64,000 bases of DNA from Clostridia bacterium (GCA_017887095.1 JAGHIT010000094.1:1-64000); one strand, 5' to 3'; positions 9,908-20,852 are shown, counted from the stretch's first letter. Made by a program: numbers and translations. The notes: generated by a model from the letters alone, not told the origin.

Positions 9908-10749
9908 TGGTTATCGACGGGAAAAAAACAGCAACTGAGATTCGTGCGCGGCTGAGGGGTCGGACTGCTGCTTTGGAAGAAAAGTACGGAAAAAAAGTGG
10001 GGCTTGCGGTCGTTTTGATCGGAGACGATCCTGCATCGCAGGTATATGTTCGGAATAAAGTCAGAGGCTGTGAAGAAGCGGGGATACGCTCTTTTGCGCA
10101 TTATCTTCCGCCTGACACGACGCAGGCGCAGGCGGAGGAGTTGGTCCGTTCACTTGCTTCGGACGATGCGGTGCATGGAATTCTGGTGCAATTGCCTTTG
10201 CCGAAACATCTGGATGCAGAGCGTATTTTGGCGTGCATTCCTTCCTCCAAGGATGTGGACGGCTTTTCCGCAGAGAATATAGGGAAACTTGCACTCGGCG
10301 AAGAAGGGATTGTTGCCTGTACGCCTCTCGGCGTGATGGAATTGCTCCGCCGCTATTCCGTGGAGTTACGGGGAAAGAGAGCGGTTGTCGTCGGGCGAAG
10401 CAATATCGTAGGGCGACCGATGGCGCTCTTATTTGTGAACGCTGATGCAACAGTCACAGTCTGTCATTCCCGTACGGAGAATTTGGCGGAAGAATGTGCG
10501 CGGGCAGATATTCTTGTCGCGGCAGTCGGAAAACCGAATTTTATTACGGCGGATATGGTGAAAGACGGAGCGGTTGTTGTGGATGTCGGCATCAATCGCG
10601 TGGACGGTAAACTGGTCGGGGATGTGGATTTTTCTTCTGTGTCCCAAAAAGCGTCGCTTATTACGCCTGTTCCGGGTGGCGTTGGACCGATGACGATTGC
10701 AATGTTGCTTACAAATGTAGTTACATGCGCGGAGCGTGCAATGAAATGA
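9904..10749 (+). CDS. folD: Bifunctional methylenetetrahydrofolate dehydrogenase/cyclohydrolase
   Basis: VVGRSNIVGRPMALLF and ITPVPGGVGPMTIAMLL motifs. Confidence 0.96.
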   Translation: MMVIDGKKTATEIRARLRGRTAALEEKYGKKVGLAVVLIGDDPASQVYVRNKVRGCEEAGIRSFAHYLPPDTTQAQAEELVRSLASDDAVHGILVQLPLPKHLDAERILACIPSSKDVDGFSAENIGKLALGEEGIVACTPLGVMELLRRYSVELRGKRAVVVGRSNIVGRPMALLFVNADATVTVCHSRTENLAEECARADILVAAVGKPNFITADMVKDGAVVVDVGINRVDGKLVGDVDFSSVSQKASLITPVPGGVGPMTIAMLLTNVVTCAERAMK

Positions 10750-11618
10750 AGTTTTTGGATCAGTACGAAGAGTACCGCGTATACTTTGAAACGTGCTTAC
10801 ACAAAGCATGTGCGGAAATGGCGTTTCAGCCTAAGATTCTCACGGAGAGTATGTGCTACTCCCTGCTGTCGGGGGGGAAGCGTGTGCGCCCCGTGCTCTT
10901 TTTTTGTACCCTTGATGCCTTTGGCGTAGATTACCGTGATGAGAAAAATTTTGCAATTGCATTGGAGTGTATTCACACATATTCGCTCATTCACGATGAT
11001 CTTCCCGCTATGGATAATGACGATTTCCGAAGGGGGAGACCGTCAAATCATAAAATGTTTGGCGAGGCCAATGCAATACTTGCCGGGGATGCGCTTCTTT
11101 CCTTTGCGTTTGATCTTCTGTTGGGAGAATGCGGGCGAGGAAACGGATTTCTTCGGGCAGCGCAGTCGCTATCCCGCGCTGCAGGGGCGCTTGGGATGGT
11201 TGCCGGGCAATCGGCAGATCTTTTGTATACGGGCGAAAATGGCGGGGAAAAAGAGCTTTTGTGGATTTATCGCCATAAGACGGGATGTCTTATAGCGGCT
11301 CCGCTGATTATGGCAGCATGTATAGCGGGCAGATATCGGCAGGAGGCGGAAGCTTTTGGGATGGAACTGGGGAACTTGTTTCAGCTCACGGACGATATTC
11401 TGGATGCCGTAGGTGAAAAAGAGAAACTCGGAAAAACGACCGGAAAAGATGCAGCGGAGCAAAAACTTACGGCGGTCAAAGTGTATTCTGTTTCCGGCGC
11501 ACGCGCGAAGGCTCAAGAGTCTGCTTTGCGATGTTATGCGATTTTGGATCGCATGCGCGATGCACAAATGGACTTTTTGCGTGAATTTGTTGATTATGTC
11601 CTGGAGAGGGACAGGTGA
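10746..11618 (+). CDS. ispA: Farnesyl/polyprenyl diphosphate synthase
   Basis: GGKRVRP, HDDLPAMDNDDFRRG and LTDDILDAVG (DDxxD-type motifs). Confidence 0.94.
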   Translation: MKFLDQYEEYRVYFETCLHKACAEMAFQPKILTESMCYSLLSGGKRVRPVLFFCTLDAFGVDYRDEKNFAIALECIHTYSLIHDDLPAMDNDDFRRGRPSNHKMFGEANAILAGDALLSFAFDLLLGECGRGNGFLRAAQSLSRAAGALGMVAGQSADLLYTGENGGEKELLWIYRHKTGCLIAAPLIMAACIAGRYRQEAEAFGMELGNLFQLTDDILDAVGEKEKLGKTTGKDAAEQKLTAVKVYSVSGARAKAQESALRCYAILDRMRDAQMDFLREFVDYVLERDR

Positions 11619-11624
11619 GGTTCC

Positions 11625-13334
11625 GTGGAAATTATGTCACGCGAGGCGCTGAAGAGCGCCTCAATTTCTCAATTAAAAAAGTTTTGCGAAGCCCTGCGTG
11701 AAGAAATATTTCAGACCGTTGCTGTACGCGGAGGGCATCTTGCATCCAATCTCGGCATTGTAGAACTTACCATTGGGTTGCATCGTGTTTTTTCTTTCCC
11801 TGAAGATAAGATCATATTTGATGTAGGGCACCAGTGTTATGTCCACAAACTTTTGACAGGACGAGCAAACCGCTTTTTTACATTACGCCAAAGACACGGA
11901 ATTTCCGGATTTCCGAAGCGTACGGAGAGCGAGTATGACAGCTATGACACCGGGCATGCCGGGACTTCTGTCTCCGCAGCGCTTGGCATTGCGAAAGCGC
12001 GCGATCTGAAGGGCGAAAAATTTCAAGTGATTGCTTTAATTGGAGATGGCTCGCTCAATAACGGGCTGATCTATGAGGCGCTCAATAGTCTGAAGATCCT
12101 CAATACAAAAATCCTCATTGTACTCAACGACAACGGAATGTCAATTTCGCCAACAGTTGGAGGAACGCATGAGGTATTGGAGGATTTAAAGGGCGGAAGT
12201 TCCTCTGTAGAGGATATCGCATTGTTTGAGCGTTATGGATTGCAGTATATGGGAGTGTATAACGCAAATAATTTGGAAGAATTGCTTCCCGCTCTCGAAC
12301 AAGCAAAGTCTGCGCTGCAATCAAACAGTGTACTGTTGCATGTTACGACGCGCAAGGGGCAAGGATATGCCTTTTGCGAACGAGATCCGGACAGAACGCA
12401 CGGTATTTCTCCGGCCAAACCCGAAAAAGAATATTCTATGGCGCTCGGTGAAGAGTTGTTGACCATGGCGGAAAGAGACAACTGCGTTGTTGCAGTAACT
12501 GCGGCGATGACAGATGCGCTTGGTCTGAGACAATTTTTTGAGCGGTATCCGGAGCGGGCGTTTGATGTCGGTATCTGTGAAGAGCATGCATCTGTATTAT
12601 CGGCGGCGCTTGCGGCGGCGGGGATGCGTCCGTACTACGCAATCTATTCTACGTTTTTACAACGGGCATTTGACGAGATCATACATGATGTTTGCGGGCA
12701 GAAACTTCCCGTCGTTTTTTGTATCGATCGCGCCGGTATTTCCGGCTCGGACGGAGAAACGCATCAGGGCGTATTTGATCTTTCTTATCTTTCCATGATT
12801 CCCAATTTAGTTGTAGCAATCCCAAAAAATATTGCTGAATTTCGAGCAATTTTGCGAAAAAGTATAAGTTTGAACGGACCTTTGGCGATACGATACCCCA
12901 GGGAAGGGGAAGAAGGGGATGCGCGTGCGGTTGAATTTGGAAAATTTGAAGTTTTACAAAGTACTATGTCTGACATAATAATATATGCTGCCGGGGAGCG
13001 ATGTGTCAATTTGGCCCGGCGCGTCATGTCACTGGCTTTCAATGAAGGAATTTCTGTTTCTCTAGTGAATGCGTGCTTTGCAAAACCTTTGGATTATGAT
13101 TTGATCGATTCTCGGAAGGAAAAGTATGTCATTACGATTGAAGATAATGTCCTGCGCGGTGGAATCGGCGAAGCGATCGCCCATTATCTTTGCAACAGTG
13201 ACAAGCAAGTTTTTTCTTTCGGATGTGCCGATCGATTTATACCGCACGGAAGCGTATCTGAACTGATGGAGGAATTTGGTCCGTCTCAGAATGCGATTCT
13301 TAATTGTATCAGAGAATGTTATGCGCGCGGATAG
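11625..13334 (+). CDS. dxs: 1-deoxy-D-xylulose-5-phosphate synthase
   Basis: GGHLASNLGIVELTIGLH, GDGSLNNGLIYEALN, transketolase C-terminal domain. Confidence 0.95.
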   Translation: MEIMSREALKSASISQLKKFCEALREEIFQTVAVRGGHLASNLGIVELTIGLHRVFSFPEDKIIFDVGHQCYVHKLLTGRANRFFTLRQRHGISGFPKRTESEYDSYDTGHAGTSVSAALGIAKARDLKGEKFQVIALIGDGSLNNGLIYEALNSLKILNTKILIVLNDNGMSISPTVGGTHEVLEDLKGGSSSVEDIALFERYGLQYMGVYNANNLEELLPALEQAKSALQSNSVLLHVTTRKGQGYAFCERDPDRTHGISPAKPEKEYSMALGEELLTMAERDNCVVAVTAAMTDALGLRQFFERYPERAFDVGICEEHASVLSAALAAAGMRPYYAIYSTFLQRAFDEIIHDVCGQKLPVVFCIDRAGISGSDGETHQGVFDLSYLSMIPNLVVAIPKNIAEFRAILRKSISLNGPLAIRYPREGEEGDARAVEFGKFEVLQSTMSDIIIYAAGERCVNLARRVMSLAFNEGISVSLVNACFAKPLDYDLIDSRKEKYVITIEDNVLRGGIGEAIAHYLCNSDKQVFSFGCADRFIPHGSVSELMEEFGPSQNAILNCIRECYARG

Positions 13335-14100
13335 TTTTTTTGCGGAAAAGTTTGGCTCCAGGACCCGTGCAAAGGAAGTTTTGAAGAGAGGTCTTGTCCT
13401 ACGTGATGGCAAGGCGCTTTCTCCGTCGGATGATGTGACTGCAGCGGATAGGATCGAATTTATGTCCGAAGAGCGTATGCTTGTTTCGCGTGGGGGATAT
13501 AAGCTGGAGCGCGGTCTTATTGTGTTTGAACAGTGTGTCAGCGGCAAGGTATTTGCCGATTTCGGGGCAAGCACGGGTGGTTTTTGTGAAGTGCTGCTCT
13601 CGCGCGGAGCAGAGCGTGTATACGCGATCGATGTCGGTCGGAATCAGTTGGCTCCGACGATTGCGTCAGATCCGCGTGTTGTGGTTATGGACGAGACGAA
13701 TGCGCGATATCTTTCGCGTAAGGATTTTGATGTTCCGCTTGACGGAGTTGTGTCTGATCTGAGTTTTATTTCGCTTTCCTTGATTCTTCCGGTTATTTCT
13801 GAACTTTTGCAAACAGGCGGAAAGGCGTATGTTTTATTTAAACCGCAGTTTGAGTGCGGCGGCGTAGGGCTGGGGAAAGGCGGGGTCTTACCGATAAAAT
13901 ATCATGCGTCGCTTTTGTCTGTGTTTTATGATCGATGCCTTGCATCGGATCTTGCACCGAAGGGAATTGTAAATGCTCCCATACATGTCCGAAAGAATGT
14001 AGAATATATTGTCCATCTGGAAAAAGGAGGAATACCTGTTTCAAGGGAGCTGTTTTTGCGTCAATCGGCCGAGAGGAGATTTCCTGAGGAAAAAATCTGA
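13321..14100 (+). CDS. tlyA: TlyA family rRNA methyltransferase
   Basis: S4-like N-terminus and FADFGASTGGFCEVLLSRGAERVYAIDVG SAM motif. Confidence 0.92.
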   Translation: MRADSFFAEKFGSRTRAKEVLKRGLVLRDGKALSPSDDVTAADRIEFMSEERMLVSRGGYKLERGLIVFEQCVSGKVFADFGASTGGFCEVLLSRGAERVYAIDVGRNQLAPTIASDPRVVVMDETNARYLSRKDFDVPLDGVVSDLSFISLSLILPVISELLQTGGKAYVLFKPQFECGGVGLGKGGVLPIKYHASLLSVFYDRCLASDLAPKGIVNAPIHVRKNVEYIVHLEKGGIPVSRELFLRQSAERRFPEEKI

Positions 14101-14145
14101 AAAACTATTGCATATATGCAAGGTATGCTGTATAATATTGATGCA

Positions 14146-14934
14146 ATGAATATTGGAATTTATTATAACCGCGATCAGGCAGATGCCTCCGTTGCGGAAG
14201 AGCTTGCTGTTTTGGTGCGCGCACGGGGACATGTTGCACATATTTTTTCCGAGTTGGAACAAATCGAACGCGCAGACAGATTGATTGTTCTGGGGGGCGA
14301 CGGTACGATGCTGCGAGTTGCTTTACGAGCTTCGTTGCTGAATCTTCCCATTGTCGGGGTCAATTTCGGAACGCTCGGTTTTCTTACTGAGTTTGAACGG
14401 GACGAACGTGACCAAGTCGTCGCGCTTGCATCGGATGAGAATTGTGCGATTCTGCAACGGTCGATGCTGGAAGCGGAACTTAACGGCAAGACATTCAATT
14501 GTCTTAATGAGCTTGCGTTGCTTCATCCTGTCTATCCGGGACAGCAGAATAAAGTTGTACGGCTCGCCGTAACGATTGACGGAAGCCGTGCCGGGGAGTT
14601 TGTGGCGGATGGACTTATCGTTACTACACCTACCGGTTCAACTGCTTATTCGCTTTCGGCGGGCGGCAGTATTATGACGCCGGATTGCGAGACTTTTCAG
14701 ATCACGCCGGTATGTGCCTTTTCTATGCGCAGCCGGCCGATTGCTTATTCTGACAAGAGTGAATTAGGATTTTCTCTTCTGAGTGGAGAAGTTGTTCTCT
14801 ACGGGGATGGTTTTTATCTCGGGGAAGCGGGAAAACACGATCGGCTCATTGTTCGTAAGTCTTCGCGTTCTGTTACTTTTTTGACACGCGGATTGAGTGA
14901 GTATTTTCGCCGCCTGACGGAAAAAATCAATTGA
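14146..14934 (+). CDS. nadK: NAD kinase
   Basis: VLGGDGTMLR, GVNFGTLGFLTE, TPTGSTAYSLSAGG motifs. Confidence 0.95.
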   Translation: MNIGIYYNRDQADASVAEELAVLVRARGHVAHIFSELEQIERADRLIVLGGDGTMLRVALRASLLNLPIVGVNFGTLGFLTEFERDERDQVVALASDENCAILQRSMLEAELNGKTFNCLNELALLHPVYPGQQNKVVRLAVTIDGSRAGEFVADGLIVTTPTGSTAYSLSAGGSIMTPDCETFQITPVCAFSMRSRPIAYSDKSELGFSLLSGEVVLYGDGFYLGEAGKHDRLIVRKSSRSVTFLTRGLSEYFRRLTEKIN

Positions 14935-14948
14935 GGGAGAAAGTGACG

Positions 14949-15401
14949 ATGCGTAGTCTGCGCCAGGAAGCAATACTTTCGCTCATCAAAGAAACAGAGA
15001 TAGAGACGCAAGGGGAGCTGTGTGAAGCGCTTGCCGCGCGTGGTTTTTCAGCGACGCAGGCAACGGTTTCTCGTGACGTAAAAGAACTTCATCTATTTAA
15101 AGTGCGCGGAACGCGTAAACGCTTCCGGTATGCATGTGCAGTCCGTCAGGAAGGTGCGTTGTCGGAGAAGCATCGTGAGTTGTTCCGTGCAAGCACCCTT
15201 ACGATCCGCGCTGTGGGGAATCTTGTCATTGTCAAGACCCTTCCGGGAAGCGCTTCCAATGCGGGTGTTGCCGTTGACGAACTTGCTTTCCGAGAGGTTG
15301 CGGGGAGCATCGCCGGAGATGATACATTACTTCTGATCTGTGAAAGCGTGGAGGATGGGAAAATTGTGGCGGAACGGCTTTCTGCCATAATAAAGGGCTG
15401 A
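14949..15401 (+). CDS. argR: Arginine repressor
   Basis: Winged HTH FSATQATVSRDVKELHL and C-terminal GSASNAGVAVDEL. Confidence 0.93.
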   Translation: MRSLRQEAILSLIKETEIETQGELCEALAARGFSATQATVSRDVKELHLFKVRGTRKRFRYACAVRQEGALSEKHRELFRASTLTIRAVGNLVIVKTLPGSASNAGVAVDELAFREVAGSIAGDDTLLLICESVEDGKIVAERLSAIIKG

Positions 15402-15402
15402 T

Positions 15403-17109
15403 ATGTTACAAAAACTGCTGATAGAGAACGTTGCGTTGATTGAGCGGGCGGAATTGGATTTTGCGGAAGGTGTAAATGTATTGTCCGGAGAAACCGGCGC
15501 CGGAAAATCGGTCATACTGGATGCGATCGATTTTGTTCTTGGGGCAAAGGCCGATAGAGGCATGATCCGATCGGGGGAGACTTTTTGCGCGGTCCGTGCA
15601 GAGTTTTTTTCTTCCGATCCTCGGGTTGACAGTCTTTTGCGAGAGTACGACATTGAGCCGGATGACACACTTATTCTATCGCGGCGTCTAACTTCCGAAG
15701 GAAAGGGGACGCTCAGGATCAACGGCTGTCCCGTGACTGCGGCAATGCTTCGCAGGCTGACGGCGCTGTTGGTAGATGTCCATGGGCAGAGCGAGCATTT
15801 TTTTCTTTTGAAAGAGTCAAATCAACTCAAATTGCTGGACGACGTCGGAGGCGCGCCCGTTGCTTTGCTCAAAGAACAATTGAGAGAGCTTCTTATTCAC
15901 AGAAAACAGATCGTCAACGAACGCGCAAAGCTTGGCGGCGACGAGGGGGAACGTGAGCGTCGTTTGGACATTCTCAAATTTCAGATCGACGAGATAGCCC
16001 GTGCGGAGTTGAAAGAGGGCGAAGAAGAAGAGCTGATGGCATTTCGTGACCGTTGGCGCAACGCCGAAAAAATCCTGGAAGGGCTTAACGCTGTCCGTCA
16101 ATACCTTGGGTCGGACGGGGGCAGTGCGGATTCGCTGCGCAGCGCACAGCGTTCCCTGTCCGCGATCGTGCGTCTTGAGGAAAAGTATGCCTCCCTTGCC
16201 GAACGTCTGGAGTCGGTTGCGGCAGAAGTGGAGGATATTGCGGATACGGCAGAGCAGTTTTCCGAAGAATTGGATATCGATGAACGGGAAGCGGAGCGTG
16301 CGGAAGCGCGTCTCGATGAGATCCGTTCTCTCAAAAAAAAATACGGAGGCAGCGTTGCCGACATTCTAGCTTTTCGCGGACGTGCCGAAGCGGAATACGA
16401 GTTGCTTTCGGACAGTGACGCGCGCTTTCAAAAGCTTGGAGATGAACTTAAAGTCATCGAAAACGAAATATACGATGTTTGCATAGCTTTGACGGACGCA
16501 CGGAAACGTGCGGCTGAGGGATTTACGGAGCGCGTGATTGAAGAGCTGCGAACTCTTAATATAGCCTCGCCGCAGTTTGTTGTCGAGTTTGGCAGTTTTA
16601 CCGGAGATGATGTATCGCGCGTTACGGCAGAAGGACCGTCCGATGTGAAATTCCTCTTTTCTGCCAACGCAGGGGAACCGCTGAAAGATCTTGGGAAGAT
16701 CATAAGCGGCGGTGAAATGAGTCGTTTCATGCTTTCAATTAAAACACAGCTGTCGTCTGTCAATGCAATAGGAACTTATATTTTTGATGAGATCGATGCA
16801 GGAATCGGCGGAAAAACAGCGCGTGTGGTCGCGGAGAAGTTCTGTAAAATCGGAAAAACCGTACAAATCATTGCGGTGTCGCATCTGGCGCAGATCGCCG
16901 CGTGTGCTGACCGAGAATTCTATATCGAAAAGCAGGAAAAAGACGGCAGGACGTTTACTGTCATACATACATTGGACGGTGAAGCTCGCATAAAGGAACT
17001 TGCGCGTTTGATCGGTGGGGATACGGAGAGCGAACTCGCGCTCCGTCATGCCGAGGAATTGCTGGCAAGCGCCTCCCTTTACAAAAAATCCCTTTCGCAA
17101 TCGGAGTAA
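15403..17109 (+). CDS. recN: DNA repair protein RecN
   Basis: SGETGAGKSVILDAIDFVLGAKAD, SGGEMSRFMLSIK, IFDEIDAGIGGKTARVVAEK. Confidence 0.95.
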   Translation: MLQKLLIENVALIERAELDFAEGVNVLSGETGAGKSVILDAIDFVLGAKADRGMIRSGETFCAVRAEFFSSDPRVDSLLREYDIEPDDTLILSRRLTSEGKGTLRINGCPVTAAMLRRLTALLVDVHGQSEHFFLLKESNQLKLLDDVGGAPVALLKEQLRELLIHRKQIVNERAKLGGDEGERERRLDILKFQIDEIARAELKEGEEEELMAFRDRWRNAEKILEGLNAVRQYLGSDGGSADSLRSAQRSLSAIVRLEEKYASLAERLESVAAEVEDIADTAEQFSEELDIDEREAERAEARLDEIRSLKKKYGGSVADILAFRGRAEAEYELLSDSDARFQKLGDELKVIENEIYDVCIALTDARKRAAEGFTERVIEELRTLNIASPQFVVEFGSFTGDDVSRVTAEGPSDVKFLFSANAGEPLKDLGKIISGGEMSRFMLSIKTQLSSVNAIGTYIFDEIDAGIGGKTARVVAEKFCKIGKTVQIIAVSHLAQIAACADREFYIEKQEKDGRTFTVIHTLDGEARIKELARLIGGDTESELALRHAEELLASASLYKKSLSQSE

Positions 17110-17165
17110 AAATTGAATAGAACAGATACGGCTTACGCAAAGTAACTTCTGTTATGGAGGTTCGG

Positions 17166-18170
17166 ATGCGTAAGCTGATTTTGTTTCTTACGAGCGCACT
17201 GCTGCTTTGCTTTATATTCTGTGGCGGAGATCGTTCTGCCGATGCTGCTGCTTCGCAATACTATCTGGGAGGCATGACAGCAGGCTTTACGCTTTCGGCG
17301 AACGGTATAGAGATAATCGGTTTGAAGGAAGTGATTTCTGAAAACGGCGTTATTTGTCCGGCTGCGGATGCAGGCATCCGGACCGGGGACAAGATCGTCG
17401 CCGTGGACGGGATTCACACTAAAACCGTGGAAGACCTTGGTGCAGCATTAGCTCGCGGAGCCGGAAAGACGTCGGAATTTACTTTAAAGCGAGGCGGCCA
17501 AAGTGTTCAGGTCAAGGTGACTCCTGTAAAAGATCAAAAAGGAAATAAATATAAAATCGGCGTTCTTATCCGGGACGAACTTTCCGGGATCGGTACGGTC
17601 ACTTATATCGAAAAGGGGAGCGGGCGTTTTGGTTCGTTGGGACATGCCGTCTGCGATGAAGAGCATGATTCCCTTTCCATTGCAAATTCATCCGTCTATC
17701 TTTGCAGTATTATCGGTGTCAACCGTGGAGAGCGTGGAAAAGCCGGGGATTTAAAGGGTTTGTTCCTGAATGATTGTAAAATAGCATCGGCGGACAAAGT
17801 GTGTGACACGGGACTTTACGGGACCATATCGGACGGGTATGATTTTTCTTCGCTTCCTCTGATAGAAATTGCGCCTCTTTCTTCGGCAACAATCGGAACT
17901 GCCGTCATTTATTCCACGGTTGACGGCGTAGCGCCGCAGGCGTATGAAGTAGCGATCGCAAAAGTTGATGAAAGGAATAAACAAAACAAAAATCTTGTCC
18001 TCAAGGTGACAGATGAAACTTTATTGCGTGAGACGGGAGGCATTGTACAGGGAATGAGCGGAAGCCCCATCGTTCAGAACGGAAAGCTTATTGGCGCCGT
18101 GACCCATGTTTTTTTGAATGACCCAACGCGAGGATATGGTATCGGCATCGAGAAAATGATCGGAAATTAA
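17166..18170 (+). CDS. spoIVB: SpoIVB peptidase
   Basis: PDZ domain plus GIVQGMSGSPIVQNGKLIGAVTHVF (S55 peptidase). Confidence 0.93.
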   Translation: MRKLILFLTSALLLCFIFCGGDRSADAAASQYYLGGMTAGFTLSANGIEIIGLKEVISENGVICPAADAGIRTGDKIVAVDGIHTKTVEDLGAALARGAGKTSEFTLKRGGQSVQVKVTPVKDQKGNKYKIGVLIRDELSGIGTVTYIEKGSGRFGSLGHAVCDEEHDSLSIANSSVYLCSIIGVNRGERGKAGDLKGLFLNDCKIASADKVCDTGLYGTISDGYDFSSLPLIEIAPLSSATIGTAVIYSTVDGVAPQAYEVAIAKVDERNKQNKNLVLKVTDETLLRETGGIVQGMSGSPIVQNGKLIGAVTHVFLNDPTRGYGIGIEKMIGN

Positions 18171-18271
18171 GGGGGAGGGACTGCGGCTTCCTGTTTTTAC
18201 CACGCGATGAAATACTTTAATAATTTTCGGAAAAGACAAATAAAATCTAATCAATATCACAAACTGCGGGT

Positions 18272-19432
18272 ATGAAGAAAGGATTGATTATTGCCGCAGC
18301 TGCCATGTTGTGTGTCGCAGCCGCGGGCGGAGGATTGAAGATGCGCGCACAAGCAGAGGAAGTGGAGCTGTCCTGCAAAGCGGCATATCTGATGGATGAG
18401 GCAAGCGGCGTACAGCTGTATGCAAAGAACGAGGAGACGCGGCTGCCGATCGCGAGTATGTGCAAGATCATGACGCTGCTTCTTGCTTTTGAGGCAGTGG
18501 ACAACGGGGAGCTGTCCTATGAGGAAGAGATCACGGTCTCCGAGCGTGCGGCGGGCATGGGTGGCTCACAGGTTTTTTTGGGCGCGGGACTAACGTATCG
18601 TGCGGACGAACTGTTAAAGAGCATTGCCGTTTGTTCGGCAAACGACTCCTGCGTGGCGATCGCTGAGCGCGTCGCAGGGAGCGAGGGCGCCTTTTGCGCG
18701 GAGATGAACGAACGCGCAAAAAAGTTGGGCGCGGAGAACACGCTGTTCGCAAATTGTACGGGGCTTCCGAAAGAACCGCAATATTCCTGTGCAAAGGACG
18801 TCGCTCTCATGCTGCGTGAGCTGCACAAGTACGAAAAGTACCACGAGTATTCACATATCTGGCTGGAGGATTTCGTTCATCCGGACGGCAGGACGACGCA
18901 AATGACCAATACCAACAAACTCATTCGCTCCTATCAGGGCTGCGCGGGAGGAAAAACGGGATTTACAAATGAGGCCGGTTTTTGTCTCGCTGCGGCAGCG
19001 CAGCGCGGAGAGACGCAGGTTATCTCCGTCGTCATCGGAGCGGACAGTTCGCAGAATCGTTTTTCTGCCGTCAGTTCCTTGTTTGATTACGCCTTTGACA
19101 ACTTTGAAAGCGTCACATACCTTAGGGCAGGCGATGCGGCGGAGCAACGGATCGGTGTGCGTGGCAGTCGCGTAAAAAATATGTCCGTGACGGCAGAGCA
19201 TACACTTTCTGCGATCAGTCGAAGGGGGACGGAAGAGACATATGCACTCGGATATGAGCTTGCGGACGAGGTGCGTGCTCCCATTTGTAACGGGGATGTT
19301 CTCGGGTACGCCATCCTGACCCGGGACGGCGTGGAGGTGGACCGCACCGCATTGCTCGCCGCGGAGGATGCCCCCGAATTTACCTGGTGGGAAGCATATC
19401 GCGAGGGAGCACGGTATTGGCATCACGGATAA
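18272..19432 (+). CDS. D-alanyl-D-alanine carboxypeptidase (DacF-like)
   Basis: LPIASMCKIMTLLLA (SxxK), SAND-SC (SxN), KTGFTNEAG (KTG). Confidence 0.9.
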   Translation: MKKGLIIAAAAMLCVAAAGGGLKMRAQAEEVELSCKAAYLMDEASGVQLYAKNEETRLPIASMCKIMTLLLAFEAVDNGELSYEEEITVSERAAGMGGSQVFLGAGLTYRADELLKSIAVCSANDSCVAIAERVAGSEGAFCAEMNERAKKLGAENTLFANCTGLPKEPQYSCAKDVALMLRELHKYEKYHEYSHIWLEDFVHPDGRTTQMTNTNKLIRSYQGCAGGKTGFTNEAGFCLAAAAQRGETQVISVVIGADSSQNRFSAVSSLFDYAFDNFESVTYLRAGDAAEQRIGVRGSRVKNMSVTAEHTLSAISRRGTEETYALGYELADEVRAPICNGDVLGYAILTRDGVEVDRTALLAAEDAPEFTWWEAYREGARYWHHG

Positions 19433-19451
19433 ATTTGTGAGATAAAATGAC

Positions 19452-19489
19452 ACGGCGGCAAAATTTTTTCCGCCGGTTCATTTTTTATT
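19452..19489 (+). terminator. Rho-independent terminator
   Basis: cggcgg-aaaattttttc-ccgccg type hairpin followed by ttttttatt. Confidence 0.7.
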
Positions 19490-19523
19490 GACCGAGCGGA
19501 TCGATTTATGATAAAATATCCGC

Positions 19524-20852
19524 ATGATTCACATAAGAGATACATTGAAAATCAACGAAAAGGGACATCTTGAGATCGGCGGCGCGGACTGCACGGAACT
19601 TGCAAGTCAGTTCGGTACACCGCTCTATGTCTTTGACGAGGCGCATATTCGCAAAATGATGCGCGTCTATCAGCAAACCATCAACGAAGAATATGAGGGA
19701 AACGGATTGGTCCTGTATGCGTCCAAGGCGTTCTCCTGTGAGGCAATGTACGCCATTGCAAGGCAGGAGGGCATCGGAGTCGACGTGGTCTCGGGCGGCG
19801 AGCTGTACACCGCTATGCAGGCTGGTTTTCCTGCGAAAAAGATCGCGATGCACGGCAATAACAAGCTGCCGTATGAAATCGCCTATGCGCTCGATTGCGG
19901 CGTAGGGACGATTGTCATCGATGCGTACAGCGAAGCGGATCTCATTGAGCGCGAGGCGGAGCGCCGCGATCTTGTGCAGGACGTACTCATCCGCATCAAT
20001 CCCGGTGTCGAAGCGCATACGCATGCCTATGTCCAGACAGCGACGCCCGACTCCAAGTTCGGCTTCTCCATTGCAAGCGGCGCGGCACAAAAGATCACCG
20101 AATATGTGCTCTCCAAGAAACACATGCGGCTGCGCGGTTTTCATTGTCATATTGGTTCACAGATTTTCGAAAAGCAGTCTTTCGTGCTTGCTGCGGAAAA
20201 AAATCTCGCCTTTGTTGCCCGGATGAAGAAGACGCTTGGTTTTGAAGCCGACATGCTCAATATGGGCGGCGGTTTCGGTATATGGTATACGGATGCGGAC
20301 GCGAAGATCGAGCCGGAGGGGTATCGTAACTATCTTACCGCGCTCCTTGCCGCAGTCAAAGCGGGCTGTGAACAATATGGACTGAAGCGCCCTTTCATCA
20401 CACTGGAGCCGGGGCGTTCTATCGTCGGAGAAGCGGGCATTACTTTGTATACGGTAGGAGCGATCAAGGATATCCCCGGCATCCGCAAATATCTCGCCGT
20501 TGACGGCGGCATGTTCGATAATCCCCGCTACGCGCTCTATCAGAGTAAGTATTCCGCAGTTCTTGCCAACCGCGCGGATGAAGCGCCGACCGAAGTCGTC
20601 GCGATCGCGGGAAAGTGTTGCGAAAGCGGCGATCTTATCGGCACCGAGTTCAATTTGCCCGAGGCCAAGACCGGAGATATCGTTGCCGTGCTCTCAACGG
20701 GTGCGTATAATTATTCAATGGCATCCAATTATAACCGCAATTTCATTCCTGCAGCGGTTCTGGTGCGGGAGGGGAAAGCGGAGTATATCGTCAGACCGCA
20801 GACATACGAGGATCTTGTTAGAAACGATGTCATTCCTGCGCATTTGAAATAA
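19524..20852 (+). CDS. lysA: Diaminopimelate decarboxylase
   Basis: PLP Lys motif YASKAFSC, HCHIGSQI, EPGRSIVGEAG. Confidence 0.94.
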   Translation: MIHIRDTLKINEKGHLEIGGADCTELASQFGTPLYVFDEAHIRKMMRVYQQTINEEYEGNGLVLYASKAFSCEAMYAIARQEGIGVDVVSGGELYTAMQAGFPAKKIAMHGNNKLPYEIAYALDCGVGTIVIDAYSEADLIEREAERRDLVQDVLIRINPGVEAHTHAYVQTATPDSKFGFSIASGAAQKITEYVLSKKHMRLRGFHCHIGSQIFEKQSFVLAAEKNLAFVARMKKTLGFEADMLNMGGGFGIWYTDADAKIEPEGYRNYLTALLAAVKAGCEQYGLKRPFITLEPGRSIVGEAGITLYTVGAIKDIPGIRKYLAVDGGMFDNPRYALYQSKYSAVLANRADEAPTEVVAIAGKCCESGDLIGTEFNLPEAKTGDIVAVLSTGAYNYSMASNYNRNFIPAAVLVREGKAEYIVRPQTYEDLVRNDVIPAHLK

